The position numbers were made by a program, and so were the translations under genes. Below the pieces are notes generated by a model. The model saw only the letters and a program-made list of their open reading frames with translations. It was not told the DNA's origin and ran no database searches. Below are positions 9,887 through 22,068 of a stretch of DNA of 64,000 nucleotides, in pieces (the first letter of the stretch is position 1; each line of letters begins with the position of its first letter). The stretch is taken from the NCBI RefSeq assembly GCF_014839805.1, contig NC_051124.1, positions 2,790,001 through 2,854,000 on the forward strand, given 5' to 3'. The DNA comes from Manduca sexta (Eukaryota; Arthropoda; Insecta; Lepidoptera; Sphingidae).

Positions 9887-12800
9887 ACTAGGTCCTATTT
9901 GTTTGAAATCGGGCAACAGGTATAACAAATCGGGATCCAGGTTGAAGGTCGAAACACAAAAAAAAAAAATACTGCAAGTCATGCTAATGTTGGTTTTCAT
10001 TGCAATTTCTGTTTGAACATCAATCATAGATCACGGCACAGTCGCGTCTCTAAACAACAGAACAAAATAAAACTATACCTACAGGGCTAGTGATGTGATG
10101 TGTTGTTTATTTTTTTGATAATAATGTCTTTTGATAAATTTATTGATTTTCGGGACATTTAATGTCCCAATCAGTCGCAAATCGGGACGCGTCTCCAGAA
10201 CTCTGATAACCGGGATATTCCGCGCACATCGAGACACCTGGTAACACTACGTCAGAACATACTCTGTCTGATTTGACTGCTTTATTTTACTGATCTGCTT
10301 CATTAATTCTGTTTTACTTAATTTCTTTTCTGTTTTTCTAGTTCTGTTTCTGGTTTAGTGTTTATATTTAATTATAAACTATATATAATATCTGTGAATT
10401 CATTAATCTTACATGGAAAGCTTACAGTCTGACATAAAGAGATTAAGCTACAATATACGGCAGGAGTACAATATTATGTGATTTGTGGTATACGAGGTTC
10501 CAAAATCCAGTCAACTGTGTTGATGTATAAATGCAATTTAGGAAAACAGAGTAAAGAAAATAAGACAGAGCAAACGTTGTTGTTTAGAAATGTAATATAA
10601 TAATATAATATAACATACATATCTTCTGTTCCAGATACCCTCACTGATCTGGTTTGGAGCATGATAAAAAAAAACTATTCTGTCTGTACTTGGACTCTGG
10701 ATAAATTGAAAAGCACTGGCTTATTAATTGAAATGTTTGGTATTCTTACATAGCACTTAGGCAATGGCTCTGAACAATTGATGCTCTCTAAGTATACTAA
10801 TAAGGTACAATATGTGAGCAATATTTCTGCGAATGAATAAGGGTACAATATGGTGACTCTGAAATGGTATACTGGATTGTGTTGCCGTACTAGCTGTAAC
10901 ACTAAGCTTGGTTGGTTAACCTTCGCTCAATTTTTTTGATAAACAGTGGGAATGGTAATCTGAGATATGCAAAAACATTTGTATTTATCTTTGAGTATTC
11001 TTGCAATTTTGAAGTGTACCATGGTGGTGGTGGTGGTTTATTGTTGGTAATAACATTATGAACAAAAAAAAAGTAAAATATCAGATAAAACCTTACGACT
11101 GACATATATTATACTGCTTATGATAAGTTATTTTCTGTTAACCTGTTGAGTTGTAGAAATATTTTAACCGTGGTTTTATCGAGCAGACATGCACAAGGAA
11201 TTCATGTCATGATGATACTTCAGAGATGGATGTCTTCTGATTTTAGTGGGTCATTAGAAGCTGATGTTTTAATCAAATAGTTAAAAAAAGTATGTTTAGA
11301 GTTCAGTTATTGTCATTTTGTATATATGTAATTATATGGCGAAAAATTACAGGTAGTGTTATAATAATAAAAAAAAAAGTTGAAACATATTCGGTAGAAG
11401 TAGCGACGCGACGGATGTGTGCTTCAGTATCGATACTATTTACGGAGCCCAATTTACGGAATGTAAAATTGACATTACCGAAAATTATGTACAAATCCTG
11501 GTTCCGATGAGTTGCCAACATTGTGTAATGCATATGAAAATTGCTGTAGTTGTTTTTATTCCATGTTGGCCATGTTCTCTCTGTGCTGGTTGTTTATATA
11601 AGCGGAACATACACGTGTAGCTAACGCTGTACTTGAGTAGTGTAATTGTAAATCACATGTCTCCACATCGGCTTCGATCGCCAGTGACAGTTTTTTTATA
11701 AACACTGGGGTAACGGTTAAGTCTGCTGGTTCTCTTAGTTGAATCTGGTCCAGTGTCTTGGTTATGCCTGCGATATAGAACCACTTTAGCGAGGACTTTA
11801 TAGATATTTGACATCAAGTTGTAGACCTATAGTTATTTATTCAAACTGTTAAGATTTATAGTCTTCTTAGTGTTTCTTATATTTTTAAATAATATCCCAT
11901 TTAGGAAGTGTCTTGACACGCGTGGCTTAACTGACTATTCGACTCATAGTTACGGGGTAGACTGCGCTTTCAATTGGTTTTCTGTTATAACAAACGAAAG
12001 TTTTGAAGATCCCGAGATCTCTGTCGTATTTTTAGTTGTTTCGTCCGATTTGATCTTGAATGTTGCTATGCTCTCTGGAGTCCGTCATTCATCGAACATA
12101 TTCAGAGATTGGTATGAGAGCCCAGAAGCAGTTTCTGTATCATTTTTCACACGTGAATAACCACTGCCACAGTTTACAAAGCTACGAATCTAGACTTGCT
12201 CAATTTAAAATCAGTTTTCTTGAATAAAGACGCGAGATGGCAGATATCATTTTTTTTTATTTTACAAAAATGGGTTAACGTTGACATTGATAACTCTGTT
12301 TTGTTAATGAAACTTAATTTTGATGATTCTCGTTCTGGCAACTGTCTCCATAACAGAGTGACTTTCAACTTGCCAACACGGCGAATCAATTATAGTCATC
12401 ACTTGCCTTTGTGGCGAATGTATCAGTCCACAATAATATGCTTCAAGAAATTTGTATTTTAGCGGTAAAGTACCTCAGATTAAGAAACTTGGAATAATAA
12501 ATTCTGTCCCTAATTTGTGACTTCAACTAATTCGTTATTACTAATTCAAACACAATGTAACTTGTTTCCTAATTTACTTTTATTGCATGTAGAGTTCACT
12601 TCTCGAAAGTCGTGCACCCAGTTCTGTTGCTAATGTATCCGTTCTTAATTTGGAGTCTGTACATCTTATGTTATCGATTAGGTTAGAAGAGCTAGTAATA
12701 AAAAAAAATGTTCTTTTCAATCTTCTTGTGTAGTCGTATAATAGTAATTGTTGTCCACTGACTTGAAATTAATTTATTCTTAAGACCTCAGTCAATAACT

Positions 12801-13824
12801 ATGTGAGTGTAGGTGTTAATAATGTCCCTGTTCTCGATGAGAAGTTCATTGCTGATGTTCTCTGCACCTGGAGTTTTATTTGACTACTTTTATGTTTCAG
12901 AGATTGTCTCCGGTACCGGTTCTTTAATGGTCGGATCTGTTGTTTCTGTAGTATTTCTGCATGTGTATAATTCTTGGATGCATTAAGTGGCTTTGATAGA
13001 GACTCTCGTATTGTGGTTTCTATTATGCCGTTTTTATCCTTTATGCTGGGGATCTAATCTCTTTTCGCTGTCTGTATTTTCCCGTCTTTTTTCTTAATGC
13101 CTCTGGTCGTTTGAATGCATTTTTTCTGTGTTTATAATCTGGAAGCATGGCAATCTTCCGCATGTTAGTTTTAAATATTTTATTAATTTCAGTTATGACT
13201 TTTCTAACGCTTCTTGCCTTTATGCTGTGTTACTCGTAAACCATTTGATTAATTGATTTGATTGAGTTGGTATATGTTGCGTATGCTTATTTATATGTAT
13301 GAATCGTGTGCTGATAAGTCCTTATTGTGTGTTTTATTATCTTATGTGTTAACTTCCTTTGCGACTTCTATGGAGTTCTTTAGTTGTGCTTCTCATTCCT
13401 TTTCATTTGCTGCTGTCTTACTAATTGGAGGTTTTGCTTTGAAAGGTTTAATTGTTCTGGGTGTTATTTTAAACTTAAGTTTGGTTCTCAGGATTCTATG
13501 ATTGCTACTAGTATTCAGCATTAACTGTATGTAAACTTGGATAAATAGAATGAAGGTCTTTGGTTACTGGGAATGAAGTAAGGAAACGGGGTTTAGGTAC
13601 TAACGAAAAATAAATTATATACACATATAGCGTGAAAGTTAATTGCAAAATGGATAAGTTGTTGGATATTGTGGATACGCAAGACTTGATTGGTTTATTA
13701 ATCGATCATAAATAGTTAGTGATTTACTGGTAAAAATGTTTAAAATATAAGTATCCGATTCAGTTCTGCTTTCTCAAATTTATTTTTGTGAATACCTTTG
13801 GTATTCACTTTGCAGGATGGCCGA

Positions 13825-14031
13825 TGTTACGCGCCGCTATCCTAGCCGATGACATCGGGCGTTTCCGGAAGTATTCGGCTGCGCGGGCAGGCTGGCAGAA
13901 GAGAAGATATGTCACGCGGCGACTATTCTATTATTATTCTCTCTGGTTGGACGTTGTCAAAAAAATGTCTAAAATTGTATTCTGTAATTATTTTGCTAAT
14001 ATAATGTTTACTGTAAAAAGAGCGTTTAACA
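13825..14031 (+). repeat. 3' LTR of the nested element
   Basis: 207 bp, TG...CA ends, followed by the ctac target duplication and resumption of Helitron sequence. Confidence 0.88.
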
Positions 14032-14368
14032 CTACCCAACGTATTAAGATGAAATTTGGTATGGAGACAGTTTGAGACCATGGGAAGAACATAAGCTCCC
14101 GGGAAACTACTACTTTTATAACGGAAAACTTTAGCCTGAAAAACTTTATAACGCGGGCGGAGCCGCGGGCAAAAGCTAGTAAAGTATAAAACTAAAGGTA
14201 TTTTATTTTAATAAAGTATTTCGGAAATATGTATTTTGTATTTAGTATTTTAAATACAAAATGAAAAACTATTTTGTATTTTGTATTTAAAATATAAAAA
14301 ACGAAAAGTATTTACATTTTGTATTTAAATACATTTTATAATATATTTTGCACATCTCTGACAATATT

Positions 14369-14788
14369 TAAGATCGTTACTAACCAAAGATGTAGCTAAG
14401 TTACTTTAGTACAACTGAGATATTTTTTTATACTTATGTGCAAACTGCAAAAACTATGTGTAACTGCTGTGGGATTTTATTGAATAACGACTGAATTATC
14501 ATTATTTACATTATGTTTTGTTTGTATTTTATGCGATGAGCTGAACGAGCGATAAATTTTTCAGTTCATATTGTTTAGACTTTAGGGCATTCGCCTTGTG
14601 CCTCAAATGCAGGTTTGGCAAAAAGAAAATTGCCTTTAATTATGGTTATAACGAAATTTATTTATTCACATAAAATTGGATGCAGACAACATGGAATGTT
14701 AAGGAGTGAAACGTTAGTAACTATTAAAAGGTAAATAGTTAATAAATTAAAAACCATATTTGTCTTAAATAGGGTAAATGATTAATCT
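14369..14788. other. 3' flank of copy B
   Basis: AT-rich sequence between the hAT element and the copy B stop codon. It holds probable polyadenylation signals (14657-14666, minus strand) and nothing else recognised. Confidence 0.5.
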
Positions 14789-17700
14789 TTATATGACAGG
14801 GTATAGAAGCGGTTTTCCCTCTAAACCAAGAAGTATGTTCTTGGCGGCAATGATAGCTTTGGTGTTTAGGTTGCTCATGGTAGCGCCTCCCATATGCGGT
14901 GTTACAACTGGAAGTAATAATAAATAACATGAAGATTTATATAATATACACGGATTATATTATCATAGTAATATCATCCCTGCATTATATACTGTCCCAT
15001 AGCTGGACACGAGCCTCTAATAATAAAAAGCTTATGTAACTACTATGGTGGCTTATTGTTGGTTGGAAGATTTTATAAGAAATTCTTACTGAGAACTAGG
15101 CTTCCCCGTGTGAAAATACTTTCCCGCTACAAACCACTGAAATATTATAGTAATACATAGCACCACCTGAACGTTGCCAGCGCCATCTATTAAAAAAGTT
15201 AAACAATTTCATCATTTCTATGGTAGCAAATCAGGATAAAAAGTATGTGTCGTTAAACATGGTGTACCCGTGTGTCAAATTTTATTTATATCCATTGAGC
15301 TGTTTCTGCATTTACTTCTAACGATTATCCAAATATTTCTACAAACCTTTGCATTTCTAATATCATTTAGAAGAAAATACAATAGGGTACCGGACTCATT
15401 TTTGTTCTTTACTTTTATCAAATATTTACATAATATAAATTATAACAGAGAAGGAATTTTTAAAATCCGGTAAAAAATCAACAAGTTATAAGTCTTTGAA
15501 TTTCGGTGGAAGGGGTAATTAACAAGAAACAGAAAAGAGACGAAATATCCACATGCGACGTCATCGGGAATTACGACGCGTGCGAAAGAAAAAGATGTAG
15601 CGATATCCCCACATCGCGCCCACTTCTGCACATTGAAATATTTTAAATATGAATTACTCGCTCATTTTTTAACCAATTTTTATGCAGTTTTCGCAGGAGT
15701 ACTTCTTTTTCATATTATTAACCATTATATATAGAATAATGGACAAAATCAAGCATAGGCCGGTCCCCTATTAACAGCAATGGAAAACAAAAAAAAAAAA
15801 AATATTCGCAAGGATATGTAATTTCGATACATTTTTTTGTTTTCTATTACCTTGAGCGATTGTAAAATCTACGATCCCAAGTATATGTCAGGTATCTTGG
15901 TTGTTTGCCGGTCAATTTGAAAAATAATTACCAAGATAATTTTGCAATTTATAACCACTAAGCGATAGACATCTCAATCATCTTATAACTATGTTCCGCG
16001 AAGTATGGGTGATCTAGTTTCTCCTCTGCTATCTTCTGCCGAGGCCACAAGTGTTACATTACGTTGGTTTAATGTGAAGACGTACGTACAGCAGTTGGGC
16101 AACGAGAGTATCTTGTGGTCTTTGGGTATCGGCTCCGGCGTGACCACGTCCAAGCCGGCCGCGAATATTCTGTTCTCCTTCAGCGCCTCGTACAGCGCGT
16201 CTTGTTCTACCAACCCTGTATTCAAAGGAACAACCTATATTAGTTATTTTTGAAGTGTCCAGTTCTGCCTCACCTGCTTTAACGTAAATAAGGTCTGTTT
16301 AATTAAACTTCTTCATAAATAATTTCTGACTTAAAAACAGATAAATTAGAGAAGTCGTCAACACTAGAAAATTCTTTATAACTTTTCTAATCGCCTTACC
16401 ATGCTTAACAAAATCATGGTCGCGTTTAGTGAAGTTTGAGTTTCGAATACTGAATTCCGTAATGTATGAGACGATGTTCTAGATACATTCATAAAATGCT
16501 CTTCAAGTACAATATAACTTTAGTTTACTCTTTCAGTTCATACCTCCTCTCGCAATATTAACTAAGACGGCGGTTTTCTTCATCATTTTCAGCGTGTTTG
16601 CGTTTATGAGCTCCTTCGTCTCATCAGTTAAAGGGCAAGCTAGGATGACGTAGTCACTTTCTGCTAACAACTGCTCGAGGGACACTCGTTGGACTCCTAA
16701 AGTTTTAGCTGGAAACAAAATCATTGATGCATGTGAGAGAAACTAAAGATATTATAAATTATACTGTTGTACTTCATTGTAGCATCAGGGTCCCGCGTAG
16801 TGATGACAGTTTTCCTGATTTAGATAATGCATGTCTCTTTTATCAGAGCAAAAATATATATATTTAAAATGTTATGTTTTTATCATGTTATCAGGTAACT
16901 CTCATATCTAGGTATCATATTATAAAAACACAAAATTAGATAAAAACTAAGTTTTCCAAATTTCTTATTTGTCATGACTGCGTTCATTTTAATGATCTGT
17001 TTGAAAATAAGTTATATTTTATTTTGATCTATAAATTTATATACACACTCACACACTACATCACGCATTTATCCCCGAAGGGGTATGCATTGGCGCAACT
17101 AGGGCACCCACGTTTCGCCAAACTCCGTGCTCATACTGAGCAGAAAACCCCAAATATCATCGGGCAAAAGCCCGACCCGGGACTCGAACCAAGGACCTCA
17201 GAGCGCTACCGTGTCGCGCAGTACAACTACGCCACCGAGGCAGTGTATATGTTATGTGTTTATAATTTTAAGTAAGATGGTTTTGTTATTATGTGTCTGT
17301 AGAAATGTTACTCAGGCACTCATGTAATGAGAAGCGAATCCAACCTTCAGGCTTTTCCCGGCGCCCACAATAGAGGAACTTGGCAACGTCAAATCCCTTC
17401 AGCCTCCTCACAACAGCTTGGCCGATGGAACCCAGCCCAACGATACCCACAGTGCTGCCAGTTATATCCTGGCCAAGCCTCCATTGCGCTCCGAGCTCCC
17501 AATTACCACTGCAACAATAAGGCTTCATACAGAGTCAAGGCGCGTTGACTAGTGCGGCTCCGGGCGCAGTAGAGGGAGGTACTGTTTTAGCGACTTGATG
17601 TTTTTATAGAAGTTATTGTCAGACCTGTCAATGCAGTCGCAAAAAATGTACAGAATCGTTTGAAAACGACTACGTCATACCTCGTGCCTGCTACAGTCAA

Positions 17701-20700
17701 TGTACTACAAAATAACTATACCTTTCCGTATTTATTACGCCTTCTTTAAACCTTCGGGCAGCTGCTATCATGAGTCCCACGGCCACGTCAGCCACAGAAT
17801 TGTTTAGCACGAGTCGCGCATAGCCCAATGGAATGCCACGTTTTTTCACCTCTCCAAGGTCGATGTGGTCGAACCCAGTGGACGTTGATGATATCACTTT
17901 TAGTTGGGGACCTGGCAAGATTTGTAGTGATAGCATTTTTATGATTTTTTCGCTAATCAATTGTTTAGAAAATATTGCTAGTGTTTTAATAATAAGAAAT
18001 ACTGCATAATTGTAACTGTATTGCTGTCATTAGTTGTGTTATAAGTGTGAGACGTCAGTGTATCACACACCAGGTGTGTTATACGCTAAACTCGAGAAGC
18101 TTACGGGAGCATGATTAATGTGTAATAAAGAGGTCTATAGCAGCAAGGCCGAATACACACTGTGTGTTTTGTTGTATGCGTGGCCGACACGCACAGACTT
18201 AGCACTAATATTCACACGCTATGTGTGTTTGGGTTAGTTAGGTATTTGACACACTTGACTTGACTTGACTTATGACTATATGTGTTGTGTCGCATATATG
18301 ATAAATCAATATAATGGCGCTGCTCCCAAGGAACGGAAAAATAACAATATGAAAGAATAGTACTTATGTTATTTTCTTACATAAAAGCAATATTTTACCA
18401 GCTAAATCTAATATTTCTGCTGTAAGTGGATGATGCGTGTTCCAAATTAATCCGTCGCATCCTTTGATATTATTTTTTATTTCTTTTAGACTGTCTTCTC
18501 CGTATTCCAAATAAGTTAAAAAAGTTGTTTGAGTTCTACAAGTAAAAGAAAAACATTTTTTAGAACTTAGATTTATGTTGTTTAATAAATCCTTGCCACT
18601 AACAAACTTATAGGTTTTAGGAAAGTTATTATTCTGGGAAATAAACTCCACTCTTAAATAAAGAACGACTCAATGACGTAGTTGTATTGTGTGTTGTACG
18701 ACATTGTTTTGAAGTGCTAGGTTCGTATCTCCGTTCGGGCTAAGTGATATTGAGTATTTCTGCTTAGTATCAGCCCGGAGCCTGGAATGTATGCTGGACA
18801 TGGCGATGGGCTAGTACAAAAATATATGAATTATTGTTTTTAATTTTTTACATAATATGTCAGTATTATTCATGATTTCAATTAATGTGATAACATTTGT
18901 GTTACTTCGTATAATACATTAATTAAAAAAGTAGGTAGATTTTACAAGGCGCGTTGGGGTAAGATCGTAGGAGGTGTAACATCGTATAAATCAAATAACT
19001 CGCAATTGTGTTATAATTTTTGTTTTTGGACAACATTACCTGCGACCCCATTTTCTTCCTTACCTTGCACTAGTTCACATGAATGATTCCGTCAAGTAAA
19101 TAATGTCAAGTAAATAATTTTTACCACCTGTCAAGTGCCATATACCTCTGCAAGAACCGGGTGTATACAAGATAGACTGCAACTGTGGCCTCTCTTATAT
19201 AGGACAAACAAAAAGAAATATAGGGACCCGCGTAAAAGAACATATAGCTGACGTGAAACACCGACGCTCTACGAAGTCTGCAGTCGCTGAACATTCTGAA
19301 GGAGGCTCCAATCATTATTTGCGATTAGACAAGCCACAAATCCTTGCCAAAGAACACCGATTCCTGCCTAGGATGATTCGCGAGGCTATTGAAATTAAAA
19401 AACACCCAAATTTCAATAGGGAAGATGGTTGGAAGCTTGCACAAGCCTGGGATCCTGTTCTACATTTAATTAAATCGGATCCCAAAAGACCGGCTGCCAG
19501 ACCTCAAGACACTGTGAGCTCATTCTGCGTAGATCGGACCGTCAACAGATAAAATTTTAAAAAGTTGTATATTTGAAAAATGTAGGTAGATATTGTAACT
19601 TTGACTTTACGGATGAACAACACCTCAGTCCCCCCCGTGACCATGAAGGCTGCAAAGTCTTCGAAACGTCGGGAGAAAATAATAATATAAAAAAACCGCG
19701 ATAAAATCCGTTTAAATAGTTTTTAGTTTTTATTTCAAAGTAAATAATGTTTACGGTGCTAACAAACAAAATATCGGTATTTCGTTGTTCCCTTGCAGAT
19801 CCGGATTAACCCCATGCAAGAATATGGCTAATTTTAGTTTAGTATTTACTGTTTTCAATTAATTTTGTAGTCATATAGTATCATAAAGGAAATAAATCTT
19901 ATGACTTATTTATTCAAATTTGTCGAAACACCTATATTCCCTGAAATCCGATCTTTACGCATACAATTATTTGTCGTTAAAGAACGGAAAAAAATCGTTC
20001 GATCTAGCACTTGTAAAATATTGCAAGTTTGTGTCAAAAATTACACACGAAAACGTCTGAACTCAGTAATTATGTCATTATTTTTAGCTCAGATGAATGA
20101 TTAATTTTGTTTATTTGTTATTTATTTACACGTGTATGTACTATTTCATCGAATATTTTAAAAAATATCTACAGTGTCAATCATGAGGGGTAAGATCGTA
20201 AGCCTAGAACTATTAAAAAAACAAATTTCGCTTCTAAAAATATCTCACGATATTTTTAAAGATTTTTGAATGTTTATAAATGATTATCTAGATCAGAATA
20301 TGTTATTTTTATGGATTTTAGAATCCCTGTATCATAGACGATTTTAGATAGTAGTCCGAACTACACCTGTGAAGGTCCTATGTTTCTCACACATTTCTAA
20401 AAGTATGGTACTTTTTTAAAGCCTTATAAAACATCAACTGTTATTTTTAAGCAATTGAAAAAATATATACCATTTAGAACATTTAATAACATGTAGCTAA
20501 GTTAATGATTCATTATGATAACTTCTATAGAATTCTTGTAAAAAAATAATTCCAAAAGATTGTTTAACATGTCGAAAAAGCGTCCGATTTAACCCCAACG
20601 CACCTCATTTAATTACTTCGCTTTAAATAGTATAATTAAGGGATTTAGCGCAAAATCTTTGTACAATTTCTATACAGTATAAATTATAATCCAATGTATG

Positions 20701-20854
20701 TTTATCTTTCGATTCAGATAGACTAACAACAAAATTAAAAACAAATTTCGGATCGTAAAATTAAGTTATATATTTCGACTACTTACGTTTTTCTCAATAA
20801 GTCCAAACCAACAGCTGGGTACCGTTTATCAGCAATATAAACCTGAAACGACAT
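14789..20854 (-). CDS. GRHPR-like D-2-hydroxyacid dehydrogenase, copy B (complete)
   Basis: Complete seven-exon gene of 322 residues: 20787-20854 (ATG), 18399-18535, 17722-17911, 17345-17508, 16544-16708, 16090-16215 and 14789-14907 (TAA at 14789-14791). The sum is 969 nt with all phases consistent. The N-terminal half is the substrate-binding domain. The loop STSTGFDH (residues 77-84) keeps the Gly and Asp-His expected in GRHPR. GLGSIG (156-161) is the nucleotide-binding turn and CGRREKPE suggests NADPH preference. Catalytic residues seen: Arg in NIARG (240), Glu in TPEPIP (269) and His in TPHMGGAT (288), each five lower than in human GRHPR. AATAAA-type signals lie at 14657-14666 on the minus strand, about 125 nt past the stop. 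The exon 4 donor (GTTGGA) is weak but in register with copy C. Introns carry a SINE (17043-17252), a SINE piece (18668-18812) and a Penelope fragment (19118-19760). Of the three copies this is closest to a canonical enzyme. Confidence 0.95.
14968..15020 (-). repeat. SINE family 1, 3' tail fragment
   Basis: Minus-strand tail (ATTATATACTGTCCCATAGC-type) in intron 6 of copy B. Confidence 0.55.
15095..15400 (+). repeat. Dispersed repeat, Helitron-like second subfamily (decayed)
   Basis: Shows TTTCCCGCTACAAACCACTG, AGCACCACCTGAACG and CGTGTGTCAAATTTTATTTA. The same order of blocks occurs at 23865-24110. It lies in intron 6 of copy B. Confidence 0.5.
17043..17252 (-). repeat. SINE family 2, near-complete copy
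   Basis: Minus-strand SINE in intron 4 of copy B. Its head, read on the minus strand, is TGCCTCGGTGGCGTAGTTGT with a B-box-like GGTTCGAGTCCC. The tail ends in ATCCCCGAAGGGGTATGC (plus-strand orientation reversed). Confidence 0.78.
18668..18812 (+). repeat. SINE family 2, 5' half
   Basis: Plus-strand head (GACGTAGTTGTATTG ... TAGGTTCGTATCTCC) and body (CAGTATCAGCCCGGAGCC-like) ending after GGCGATGGGC. It lies in intron 1 of copy B. Confidence 0.65.
19118..19552 (+). pseudogene. Penelope-like element, GIY-YIG endonuclease fragment
   Basis: An open frame of about 145 codons to a TAA at 19550-19552, entered without an ATG. It reads [18 protein letters not shown] then [41 protein letters not shown] and [12 protein letters not shown]. 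This is the GIY-YIG nuclease layout (Y...YIG, conserved Arg, EH, Glu) found at the C-terminus of Penelope-like polyproteins. No reverse transcriptase lies upstream (a stop at 19115-19117, then AT-rich DNA), so the copy is 5'-truncated. It lies in intron 1 of dehydrogenase copy B, in the opposite orientation. Confidence 0.85.
19560..19760 (+). mobile_element. Penelope-like element 3' tail with GNRA hairpin
   Basis: Follows directly on the endonuclease frame. It contains ACCTCAGTCC, then GTGACCATG, the hairpin AAGGCT-GCAA-AGTCTT (19646-19661), CGAAACGTCGGGAG and ACCGCGATAAAATCCG. Similar tails occur at 39045-39265, 46577-46690 and about 26918-26990. The order of parts resembles the hammerhead-ribozyme motif known in Penelope-like elements, but the CTGATGA box is not canonical. 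Confidence 0.7.
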
Positions 20855-22060
20855 CTTCTGGGAAAATTGCGAACTAAATATTTTTTTGTTTTAAGAAAAA
20901 AACTGCCACTATTTAATTTTATTTGTACTAAATAAATGTTTATTCTCAATTTGCGAACAATACTTATAAGTACCTAATTTATCAGTATTGGTTTATATAT
21001 TGTATTCGTAGCTATTAGGTTTTAGTACAAAATTATCAGTTTCTAAAATGTATAAAAATCTCATTATACTACTTATGATAAGAATTAGTAATGTTACAAT
21101 GTGTCGCGGTTATTAAAAGATTATGAGACAAATAGTAATATTGTGCATAAAATGTCTTTCTCAATAGTTGCATGAAATTAAGATGGCGCCGCGCTGTTCG
21201 AACTAAATACATTCTGTTTTACATGACTGGTTGTTCACAAAAAAATATAAATGCTTTTATGTGGGAATCAATAATCATGGGTGAAAATGTGATGTAATGC
21301 ATGGGCGTTAGCAATAATATATGAAATTATTCAACGGAACAGAAGGACGACAAAAACGTAGATTTTTATAAAAATGTCAATAACAGGATTTATTGAATTT
21401 TAAATTTTTATTTAAAATATTAGATCTGTTCTGCACGGACGGTAAAAAGTTGTACAAGTTGATAAAGTTCATTAATTAGTTGTGTAACTTCAATTGTACT
21501 TATGTAGTACTTAGTATTATATGTAATATCTCTATTTAAGTACATCAGGGCGACATGATTGCATATCTTTTCAAAATAATCGTATATGCGACAAAGCTCT
21601 TTAAAATCAGAATAAAAAAAAAAGAAAAACCTTCACAACTTATTAATTTTTACAAATGAGATTATGAGACATTTGCAAATGCTTTTGAAACTCTTACTTA
21701 TGTATATATTAACATAAAGTTATTAATTTTGTCGCTTTACACATAACCACGGAATGTAAGTAGCTACTATTTTTGAGAAGATGATAGAATTTACACCATT
21801 TGATTGGTTTATTTATCTCAACTCTGTTTAGCAGTTTGCATCCACCCGTCTTAATAATTCCGGACTCTCCTCAGTTTATACAGGCACCCTTATTCAAAAT
21901 CAATAAAAAAATACTAAAAGTAATGCCTACCACCCAATGAAGATTTCTAGACTAATCCAGAACCTACACAGTGACTGGCTGATGGAGCATTCGAAACAGC
22001 TAAATACTTAGAGCAGAGATTCCCAAATTTTTTTTGATGAAGCATTCGAAACATCACAAC
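20855..22060. other. Upstream region of copy B
   Basis: Non-coding. It contains the conserved GATA-like motif (21018-21039) and an AAGATGGCGCCGCGCTG stretch (21181-21197), whose ATGGC core fits a YY1/Pho-type site. The rest is AT-rich with no recognised element. Confidence 0.45.
21018..21039 (-). promoter_or_regulatory. Conserved GATA-like upstream motif, copy B
   Basis: Minus-strand CTGATAATTTTGTACTAAAA, about 180 bp upstream of the copy B ATG and matching the copy A block in most positions. The surrounding ~250 bp also shows scattered matches between A and B, such as the ATTCG and GCGAACAATACTT-like stretches. Confidence 0.5.
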
Positions 22061-22068
22061 GCCTAGAG

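Larger units (their letters stand above)
9065..14031 (+). mobile_element. Non-coding LTR retrotransposon (LARD-like), probably Copia-derived
   Basis: Two direct repeats, TGTTACG...TTTAACA (9065-9270 and 13825-14031), are flanked by the 4-bp duplication ctac (9061-9064 and 14032-14035). The Helitron reads through cleanly when it is removed: ctac-ccaacg here against ctacccaccg in the copy at 28.2 kb. The interior (9271-13824, 4554 bp) has no ORF above about 96 codons and its plus strand is T-rich. At 11990-12160 a short frame (ESFEDPEIS ... SGVRHSSN) faintly recalls the integrase/RT linker of Copia polyproteins. No convincing primer-binding site or polypurine tract was found. Family assignment is tentative; LTR status is firm. 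Confidence 0.8.
8326..14179 (+). mobile_element. Non-autonomous Helitron, interrupted by an LTR element
   Basis: It starts TCTATACTATTATATAAAGC after an A (8325) and ends with a GC-rich hairpin (GCGGGCGGAGCCGCGGGC, 14153-14170), AAAAG, then CTAG before a T (14180). TC at the 5' end, hairpin plus CTAG at the 3' end and insertion between A and T with no TSD are Helitron hallmarks. Inside are a GTTT microsatellite (about 8352-8375), a 4x123-bp array, and the LTR element at 9065-14031. Without the latter the Helitron is about 0.9 kb, has no Rep/helicase, and was therefore mobilised in trans. Related copies lie at 26168-26459, about 27880-28323 and, for a second subfamily, 57914-58169. Confidence 0.85.
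5486..14360 (+). mobile_element. hAT-superfamily DNA transposon (host of nested insertions)
   Basis: The left end begins CAGAGATGAGAC; the right end, reverse-complemented, begins CAGAGATGTGCA. Both are flanked by the same 8-bp duplication acaatatt (5478-5485 and 14361-14368), the hallmark length for hAT. Both subterminal regions (5500-5660 and 14190-14345) are packed with AAATACAAAATAC-like repeats. A degraded transposase C-terminus lies at 7690-8235. Removing the Helitron at 8326-14179 leaves about 3.0 kb of hAT DNA. Ends, TSD and transposase remnant agree, so the assignment is strong. Nothing else is recognised in 5690-7050. Confidence 0.88.

Noticed and set aside
11870..12160. 96-codon plus-strand ORF in the LTR element
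   Set aside because: A faint similarity to a Copia linker only; kept as a remark under the element and not called as a gene.
13788..14075. 95-codon plus-strand ORF
   Set aside because: It covers the 3' LTR and resumes into Helitron sequence; the same reading exists in the other LTR. Not a gene.
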